The position numbers and the translations under genes were made by a program. The notes under the pieces were generated by a model, which saw nothing but the letters and a program-made list of their open reading frames with translations, was not told the origin of the DNA and searched no databases. This document shows, one piece after another, positions 5,145 to 9,186 of a stretch of 9,186 bases of DNA (within the stretch, counting starts at the first letter, position 1; the number at the start of each line of letters is the position of its first letter). The stretch is from an uncultured Oscillospiraceae bacterium (GTDB lineage: Bacteria > Bacillota > Clostridia > Oscillospirales > Oscillospiraceae): contig CAKTTR010000070.1 in NCBI GenBank assembly GCA_934615645.1, positions 1-9,186 of the forward strand, given 5' to 3'.

Positions 5145-5957
5145 TTATTTCAAATCCTTCCGCGCAAACAGGGCCAGGCCGCAGCCGCAGGTGGCCAGGG
5201 TGATGACCAGGGAGGCGGCCAGGGCGGCAAGCGGGTGGGTCAGCTCCTCGTTGGCAAGCAGGATGGCCTGGCCCGTCGGCAGGATGTGCACGATGGCCTG
5301 GTACACCTGCCGCAGCGCGCCGGAGACATAGTCGGGATTTGGGGCTTCGTCGCCGACGACGAAGCCGGAGCTGGTGATGACCGCGCCGGAGGCGAACTGC
5401 GGCTCGCACAGGGCGTTGTAGCAGAAGCTTGCCAGGACGATGAGCCCCAGCACCAGCAGAAGGCACGTGACGGCAGATGCGGCCCGGTTGGGCAGAAGAA
5501 TGCAGACCAGGGTCAGACCTGCGCTGATGGCCGCCGTCATGGCGAGGATCAGCGCCGCCGTCTTTGCAAGCTGCAGGGCCGGGAAGGTGAACCACCCGAG
5601 CTTGGGCACGCCGGCAAGGCCCCCCAGCAGCCAGGCAAGGACGATGAAAAAGCACCCCGCCGTCGCCGTGAGGAAATACGCGCCGTAGATGGCGGCGCGG
5701 CTGTGCCCGGCGATGCACTTGTTGCGCAGCGTCCCGTCCTGGTATTCCAGGCCGAGGAAGAGACTGAGGAAGGCCGCGTGGAGGATCGGGAGGAAGGGGT
5801 AGACCTGGGTCAGCGCCGTGTCCAGCGGCAGGGCGTCCTCCCCGCCGGGGCTGCGCAGGAGATAGACGGCGGTAAAGGAGAAGGCCAGCGCCGCGCTGCA
5901 CCAGAGGGCCTTGCTCTTGCGCAGGCAGAAGAAATTGGCGCGCAGCAGCTTACGCAT
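5145..5957 (-). CDS. ABC-2 type transporter permease
   Basis: This 270-residue integral membrane protein has six likely helices at about 18-35, 52-70, 91-113, 130-153, 160-181 and 243-264. A larger loop at about 182-240 precedes the last helix. The cytoplasmic segment GLEYQDGTLRNKCIAGHSR (69-87) is the signature seen after helix 2 in ABC-2 permeases of the lantibiotic-immunity or daunorubicin-resistance kind, where it contacts the ATPase. It would form half of an exporter, with an ATPase energising it. ATG 5957 is chosen because GGAGG lies 8 bases upstream; GTG 5966 overlaps that site. The start overlaps the last 8 bases of the ATPase remnant, a sign of former translational coupling. With that ATPase decapitated, the permease is an orphan unless another ATPase substitutes. 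Confidence 0.88.
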   Translation of the reverse strand: MRKLLRANFFCLRKSKALWCSAALAFSFTAVYLLRSPGGEDALPLDTALTQVYPFLPILHAAFLSLFLGLEYQDGTLRNKCIAGHSRAAIYGAYFLTATAGCFFIVLAWLLGGLAGVPKLGWFTFPALQLAKTAALILAMTAAISAGLTLVCILLPNRAASAVTCLLLVLGLIVLASFCYNALCEPQFASGAVITSSGFVVGDEAPNPDYVSGALRQVYQAIVHILPTGQAILLANEELTHPLAALAASLVITLATCGCGLALFARKDLK

Positions 5958-6048
5958 GGCGCGCACCTCCCATCAGATCGAGATAGAAGCTCTCCAGGCT
6001 CTCCTCGCGGGGGTGGATGCTGCAGATGGTGCAATGGGCGGCCTGGGC
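5950..6048 (-). pseudogene. C-terminal remnant of the partner ABC transporter ATPase
   Basis: On the minus strand the frame closing with TAA at 5952-5950 ends in IHPREESLESFYLDLMGG and a short tail. This is the usual C-terminal pattern of ABC-2 exporter ATPases (a last strand, then SLE-x-[FY]-[FL]-L-x-GG). About 30 codons can be read as ATPase. Upstream of about 6050 the same frame enters the promoter region of the divergent fmdE-like gene and loses all similarity. Walker A, the signature motif and Walker B are absent, and no start codon with a ribosome site is near. The exact upstream limit is an estimate. Its 8-base overlap with the permease start shows the original operon order ATPase-permease-kinase. 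Confidence 0.72.
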
Positions 6049-6081
6049 GCGGGAGCGCGGCGTATTTTGCCGGATTTGCCG

Positions 6082-6110
6082 TTGCGCCCGGCGGCGCGGG
6101 CCGGTATAAT
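6082..6110 (+). promoter_or_regulatory. Promoter of the FmdE-family gene
   Basis: TTGCGC (6082-6087) and a perfect TATAAT (6105-6110) are 17 bases apart. The spacer is entirely G/C. The start site near 6117 leaves a leader of about 50 bases with the AAAGGAG ribosome site at its end. It lies about 35 bases from the broken end of the ABC ATPase remnant. Confidence 0.65.
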
Positions 6111-6165
6111 AGAGAAGAAAAACGGCAAACCGGCGCGGCGCGCCCCGGAGAAAAGGAGAAAGACA

Positions 6166-6693
6166 ATGCACGAGGCACTTTGGGAAAAATGTGTGGAATT
6201 TCACGGCCACGCCTGCGGTGGGCTGGCGCTGGGCTACCGGGCGGCGCTGTATGCCGCGCAGCTGCTGGATGTGACGGCGGCGGAGGATGAGGAGCTGGTC
6301 TGCATCGCGGAAAATGACGCCTGCGGCGTCGATGCGATCCAGGTCGTGCTGCATTGCAGCGTCGGGAAGGGGAATCTGCTCTTTCACCTGACGGGGAAGC
6401 AGGCGTTTTCGTTTTACCGGCGGGACACCGGCGCGTCTGTCCGCCTGGTGGCCGGGGCGCGGCCCAAGGGGCTGACGAAGCAGGAGAGCCGGGCCCATTA
6501 TCTGCAGAGCCCGGCGGCGGACCTCTTCGCCGTCACGCCGGTGCGGCTGCCGCTGCCGGAAAAGGCGCAGAATTTTGAGAGCTACCCCTGCGCACTCTGC
6601 GGGGAGCCGGTTGCCGCGCCGTGGATCCGCTTCCAGGATGGGCAGATGCGCTGCCTGGACTGCGCCGCGCCCTACCGGCGGCTGGATCTTTGA
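6166..6693 (+). CDS. FmdE-family metalloprotein with C-terminal zinc ribbon
   Basis: The 175-residue soluble protein opens with FHGHACGGLALGYRAA (12-27) and IAENDACGVDAIQ (47-59). These are the His/Cys-rich metal-site motifs of the formylmethanofuran dehydrogenase subunit E domain. A GKGNLLFHLTGKQAFSFY segment (67-84) follows. The tail CALC...CLDC (Cys142, 145, 163, 166) is a four-cysteine zinc ribbon. Despite the family name, these bacterial proteins are not tied to methanogenesis; a role in molybdenum/tungsten cofactor or other metal metabolism has been proposed but is not settled. The length is normal. GGAG lies 7 bases before ATG 6166, and the promoter upstream is its own, so it is probably monocistronic or shared only with the deacetylase. 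No molybdenum-cofactor genes are in view, and I would not assign a reaction. Confidence 0.85.
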   Translation: MHEALWEKCVEFHGHACGGLALGYRAALYAAQLLDVTAAEDEELVCIAENDACGVDAIQVVLHCSVGKGNLLFHLTGKQAFSFYRRDTGASVRLVAGARPKGLTKQESRAHYLQSPAADLFAVTPVRLPLPEKAQNFESYPCALCGEPVAAPWIRFQDGQMRCLDCAAPYRRLDL

Positions 6694-6704
6694 CCGGTTT
6701 TTTT
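6674..6704 (+). terminator. Weak possible terminator at the end of the FmdE-family gene
   Basis: ACCGG (6674-6678) and CCGGT (6694-6698) form a 5-base-pair stem around a 15-base loop containing the last codons, followed by seven T. The stem is short, so read-through into the deacetylase is likely. Confidence 0.3.
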
Positions 6705-6770
6705 AGAATTTTCGCGAAACATCGCAGAATAACGCCGCCGCCCCGGGGAGACACTAAGGACAAAGCCAAA

Positions 6771-7547
6771 ATGTGCGCGGAGCACAAAAAACTTGCACCG
6801 GGGGGGCGGGAATGCGTGAAAAGACGAGCATTTGCGGCGCTGCTGGCACTGCTGCTGGCCTGCGCCGGGCCGGAATGCCAGGTTGCGGCGGCTCCAATGC
6901 AGGACTGCCCGCCTGCCGTGGCCCTGACGTTTGACGACGGCCCCAATGGGGCCTGCACGGAGGCGCTGCTGCGCCTGCTGGCAGAAAAAGACGTCCCGGC
7001 GACGTTTTTCCTCTGCGGCTATCGCATCGCCGAGCGGCCGGACCTGGCGGCGGCCATTGCAGACGGCGGGCATGAGATCGGCCTGCACGGCTACAGCCAC
7101 GAATATTTTACAAAAATGACCCCGGAGGCCCTGGCTCAGGAGCTTGCTCAGACGGCGGCAGCCCTGGAGGACGCCGGATGCGGCGCGCCTGCGCTGCTGC
7201 GCCCGCCCGGCGGCCTGATGAGTGACGAGGTGCGGCGGCAGGCCGCGCAGGCGGGGCTCAGCCTGATTCTCTGGAATGTCGACCCGGAGGACTGGCGGGG
7301 CGGCCCGGCGCAGGCGACGGCCCAGCATGTGATCTTGCACGCCGCCCCCGGGGCCATCTTGCTGCTGCACGATCTGCAGGAGACGAGCGTGACGGCCGCG
7401 GGCCAGATCATCGACGCCCTGCAGGCCCAGGGCTACCGGTTCTTGACCGTCAGCCAGCTGGCGGCCTATTACGGCAAGGCGTTAACGCCGGGCGAGAGCT
7501 ACCGCGCCTTTTCCCCGCCGGAGGAGCCCTGCTGCCCGGCGGGATAA
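6771..7547 (+). CDS. Exported polysaccharide deacetylase (NodB domain, carbohydrate esterase 4)
   Basis: The 258-residue product probably removes N-acetyl groups from peptidoglycan or another surface glycan outside the cell. NodB motifs appear in order: LTFDDGPN (52-59; D55 base, D56 metal), HGYSH (106-110; metal His106 and His110, with Gly in place of the usual Ser/Thr), RPPGG (144-148), LWNVDPEDW (167-175) and LLLHD (197-201; catalytic His200). The N-terminus is a secretion signal: KRR at 17-19, a hydrophobic core at 20-30, then LLAC with Cys31 as a near-lipobox, and AAA at 39-41 as an alternative cleavage site. It could therefore be a lipoprotein or a released enzyme. ATG 6771 has AAGGA suitably placed. 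GTG 6816, which would give a compact 15-residue signal before the cysteine, is a real alternative. It follows the FmdE-family gene by 77 bases with no clear promoter. Confidence 0.85.
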   Translation: MCAEHKKLAPGGRECVKRRAFAALLALLLACAGPECQVAAAPMQDCPPAVALTFDDGPNGACTEALLRLLAEKDVPATFFLCGYRIAERPDLAAAIADGGHEIGLHGYSHEYFTKMTPEALAQELAQTAAALEDAGCGAPALLRPPGGLMSDEVRRQAAQAGLSLILWNVDPEDWRGGPAQATAQHVILHAAPGAILLLHDLQETSVTAAGQIIDALQAQGYRFLTVSQLAAYYGKALTPGESYRAFSPPEEPCCPAG

Positions 7548-7552
7548 TTTTT

Positions 7553-7571
7553 GCGCTTTTGCGCGGTTTTT
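7553..7571 (+). terminator. Short stem-loop with T-run after the deacetylase
   Basis: GCGC (7553-7556) and GCGC (7561-7564) enclose TTTT and are followed by GG and five T. The 4-base-pair stem is short, but its position, 6 bases after the stop codon and just before the guaA promoter, fits a modest terminator. Confidence 0.4.
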
Positions 7572-7572
7572 C

Positions 7573-7601
7573 TTGCAATGCGGCGGGGAATCGGGTATAA
7601 T
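7573..7601 (+). promoter_or_regulatory. Promoter of guaA
   Basis: TTGCAA (7573-7578) and TATAAT (7596-7601) are 17 bases apart. The leader of about 70 bases contains a small hairpin (GCCGC 7615-7619 with GCGGC 7626-7630) and an AGGAGG ribosome site at 7663-7668. It is too short and lacks the conserved core for a purine riboswitch. Confidence 0.75.
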
Positions 7602-7678
7602 TAGATTAGAGATTGCCGCCCTTTTGCGGCGATAGAGAACGATAAGCGCAACGACAGAACATAGGAGGCAACGAAACG

Positions 7679-8968
7679 ATGAAGCAGGATATGATCGTCA
7701 TTCTCGACCTGGGCAGTGATGAAAACCCCAGACTCGCGAGAGAAATCCGCGCCCTGGGCGTCTACAGTGAGATCCATCCCCATGATATTACGCTGCAGCA
7801 GCTGCAGGCGCTGCCCAATGTCAAGGGCGTCATTCTGAACGGCGGCGTGAACCGCGTGGTGGACGGCGTCTCCATCGACGTCAGCCAGGAAATTTATGAC
7901 TGCGGCCTGCCGGTGCATCTGGCCGACCATAAGGGCGCGCCTGCCTGGCCCGCCGACGAAGCGGCCCGGGAGCAGGCCATCTCCGATTTCATCTTCGGCG
8001 TCTGCCATGCCGAGGCCAACTGGAATATGGAGAATTTCATCGCCGACCAGATCGACCTCATCCGGGAGCAGGTGGGGGATAAGAAGGTCCTGCTGGCCCT
8101 GTCCGGCGGCGTGGACTCCTCCGTTGTCGCGGCGCTGCTCATCCGCGCCATCGGCAAGCAGCTGACCTGCGTACATGTCAACCACGGTCTGCTGCGCAAG
8201 GGCGAGCCGGAGCAGGTCATCCGCGTCTTCCGGGATGAGATGGATGCCAATCTGATTTATGTCGACGCCGTTGACCGCTTCCTGGATAAGCTGGCGGGCG
8301 TCAGCGACCCGGAGCAGAAGCGTAAGATCATCGGCGGCGAATTTATCCGCGTCTTTGAAGAAGAGGCCCGCAAGCTCGACGGCATCGAATTCCTGGGCCA
8401 GGGCACGATCTATCCGGATATCATCGAGTCCGGCACGAAGACGGTCAAGGCCGTCAAGTCGCATCACAACGTCGGCGGCCTGCCGGAGGACCTGCAGTTT
8501 GCCCTGGTCGAGCCGCTGAAGATGCTGTTTAAGGACGAAGTCCGCGCCTGCGGCAAGGCCCTGGGCCTGCCAGATAACATGGTCTACCGGCAGCCGTTCC
8601 CCGGCCCCGGCCTGGGCGTCCGCTGCCTCGGCGCCATCACCCGCGACCGCCTGGAGGCGCTGCGGGAGGCCGACGCCATCATGCGGGAGGAGTTTGCCAA
8701 CGCCGGTCTTGCCGGGAAGGTCTGGCAGTACTTCACCATCGTGCCTGATTTCAAATCCGTCGGCGTGCGGGACAATGCCCGGACCTTTGCCTGGCCGGTC
8801 ATCCTCCGCGCGGTGAACACCGTCGACGCCATGACGGCGACCATCGAGGAGATCCCCTACGCCATCCTGCATAAGATCACCGCCCGCATCACAAACGAGG
8901 TCCCCGGCGTCAACCGCGTCCTCTACGACCTCACCCCGAAGCCCTGCGGCACGATCGAATGGGAATAA
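7679..8968 (+). CDS. guaA: GMP synthase with vestigial glutaminase domain
   Basis: This 429-residue enzyme makes GMP from XMP, ATP and an amide nitrogen in the last step of guanine nucleotide synthesis. The ATP-pyrophosphatase part (about 115-310) has the PP-loop SGGVDSS (142-148), VHVNHGLLRKGE (165-176), the lid region with KRKIIGGEF and FLGQGTIYPDIIESG (238-252). The dimerisation domain runs to the canonical KP...TIEWE end. The N-terminal glutaminase should be about 190-200 residues but is only about 110. It starts normally (MIVILDLGS, VKGVILNGGVN at 48-58), then IPVLGICYG of the family is replaced by LPVHLADHKG, with Asp83 at the place of the nucleophile Cys. The part carrying the catalytic His and Glu is absent. 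There is no frameshift and the codon use is uniform. The enzyme is probably ammonia-dependent or uses a partner glutaminase. AGGAGG lies 10 bases before ATG 7679. Confidence 0.93.
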   Translation: MKQDMIVILDLGSDENPRLAREIRALGVYSEIHPHDITLQQLQALPNVKGVILNGGVNRVVDGVSIDVSQEIYDCGLPVHLADHKGAPAWPADEAAREQAISDFIFGVCHAEANWNMENFIADQIDLIREQVGDKKVLLALSGGVDSSVVAALLIRAIGKQLTCVHVNHGLLRKGEPEQVIRVFRDEMDANLIYVDAVDRFLDKLAGVSDPEQKRKIIGGEFIRVFEEEARKLDGIEFLGQGTIYPDIIESGTKTVKAVKSHHNVGGLPEDLQFALVEPLKMLFKDEVRACGKALGLPDNMVYRQPFPGPGLGVRCLGAITRDRLEALREADAIMREEFANAGLAGKVWQYFTIVPDFKSVGVRDNARTFAWPVILRAVNTVDAMTATIEEIPYAILHKITARITNEVPGVNRVLYDLTPKPCGTIEWE

Positions 8969-8977
8969 AACGAAAAA

Positions 8978-9011
8978 TCCGAAAAACCCAGTAATTGCAA
9001 CGGTTTTCGGA
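8978..9011 (-). terminator. Inverted repeat after guaA, best read as a minus-strand terminator
   Basis: TCCGAAAAACC (8978-8988) pairs with GGTTTTCGGA (9002-9011), with one bulged A, around a 13-base loop. On the plus strand no T-run follows (CTTCGCCC). On the minus strand TTTTTCG follows the stem, so it can end transcription coming from the right. It may also act as a 3' stabilising hairpin for guaA mRNA. Confidence 0.5.
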
Positions 9012-9060
9012 CTTCGCCCATTTCTTCTGATAAGGTTTTGATAAGATTCCACCTCAATGC

Positions 9061-9102
9061 AATTATTCTGCGTTGCAAGTGGCTTGTGAGTAAAGAATAA
9101 TT
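9061..9102. repeat. Inverted repeat in the A+T-rich right flank
   Basis: AATTATTCT (9061-9069) is the exact reverse complement of AGAATAATT (9094-9102). A smaller inner stem, CAAG/CTTG around TGG (about 9076-9086), sits in the loop. There is no open reading frame of note here. It could be a terminator for a gene outside the window or part of a mobile-element end. Confidence 0.5.
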
Positions 9103-9155
9103 TCGACTATCTCATATAATTCCCATATTAGCATTTAAGCCCGTACTGATCGGAT

Positions 9156-9186
9156 TGATATAGTCCCCTTAGAGTAGACACTCGAA
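9156..9186. mobile_element. Probable terminal inverted repeat of an IS3-family insertion sequence (element continues beyond the window)
   Basis: From 9156 the sequence reads TGATATAGTCCCCTTAGAGT followed by AGACA. IS3-family (IS150-like group) elements end in TG...CA. Their tips often take the form TGA, a few bases, a C-run, a few bases, then a TAGACA- or TTGACA-like block, which this resembles from memory. The transposase would lie to the right, and its orientation cannot be told. Only one end is present, so neither a matching repeat nor a target duplication can be shown. Confidence 0.4.

Noticed and set aside
4148..5203. A 351-codon plus-strand open frame over the histidine kinase
   Set aside because: It begins in the terminator, has Gly/Gln-rich composition and lies antisense to all kinase boxes.
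5139..6290. A 383-codon open frame on the plus strand antisense to the permease
   Set aside because: It is rich in Gly/Gln/Arg/Ala low-complexity sequence typical of antisense GC-rich frames, and it crosses the fmdE-like promoter and start. The permease on the other strand has clear membrane helices and family motifs.
7602..7678. Possible purine riboswitch in the guaA leader
   Set aside because: The leader is only about 70 bases. It has one short hairpin and not the three-stem junction core of the purine aptamer.
7601..9052. A 483-codon open frame on the minus strand across guaA
   Set aside because: It is the antisense shadow of a clearly conserved enzyme in GC-rich DNA, has no ribosome site, and its composition is not protein-like.

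Overview
The window looks like a chromosomal stretch of a high-GC gut Clostridia, most likely of the Oscillospiraceae/Ruminococcaceae type. The basis is GC-rich codon use in the resident genes, sigma-A promoters with 17-base spacers, strong AGGAGG-type ribosome sites, and a GMP synthase of a short form that I associate from memory with that group. Genus cannot be fixed from the sequence alone.

Left end (1 to about 1070): an A+T-richer patch of mobile-element debris. A minus-strand XRE-family repressor runs off the left edge. It is divergent to a strong promoter that once drove an excisionase-like helix-turn-helix gene. After about 16 codons that gene is joined abruptly to the 3' part of a type I restriction subunit (hsdR), which itself ends in unrelated sequence carrying two adjacent perfect hairpins.

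Centre (1253 to 4210): a two-gene alkylation-repair operon (AlkA-type 3-methyladenine glycosylase and O6-alkylguanine-DNA alkyltransferase, 1 base apart), a DUF6933-like protein, then a copper locus. The copper locus has an intact csoR behind a consensus promoter and three CsoR-type palindromes. The heavy-metal P-type ATPase these should control is wrecked by an internal out-of-frame deletion whose junction lies on a short microhomology. The regulator therefore survives without its visible output gene.

Minus-strand block (4232 to about 6048): a small histidine kinase and an ABC-2 permease, preceded by only the last about 30 codons of the ABC ATPase. The rest of the ATPase, and any response regulator, are missing from the window. 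The operon appears to be cut off at its head.

Right part (6082 to 8968): three plus-strand genes, an FmdE-family protein with a C-terminal zinc ribbon, an exported or lipid-anchored polysaccharide deacetylase, and guaA. The GMP synthase is the most interesting protein here. Its glutaminase domain is shortened to about 110 residues and lacks the Cys-His-Glu catalytic machinery, while the ATP-pyrophosphatase and dimerisation domains look complete.

Right end (8969 to 9186): A+T-rich non-coding DNA with two inverted repeats and, at the edge, what looks like the terminal repeat of an IS3-family insertion sequence. I found no tRNA, rRNA, CRISPR array or complete new multi-gene system. The main theme is genome decay and remodelling: three separate truncation or deletion scars in 9 kb.
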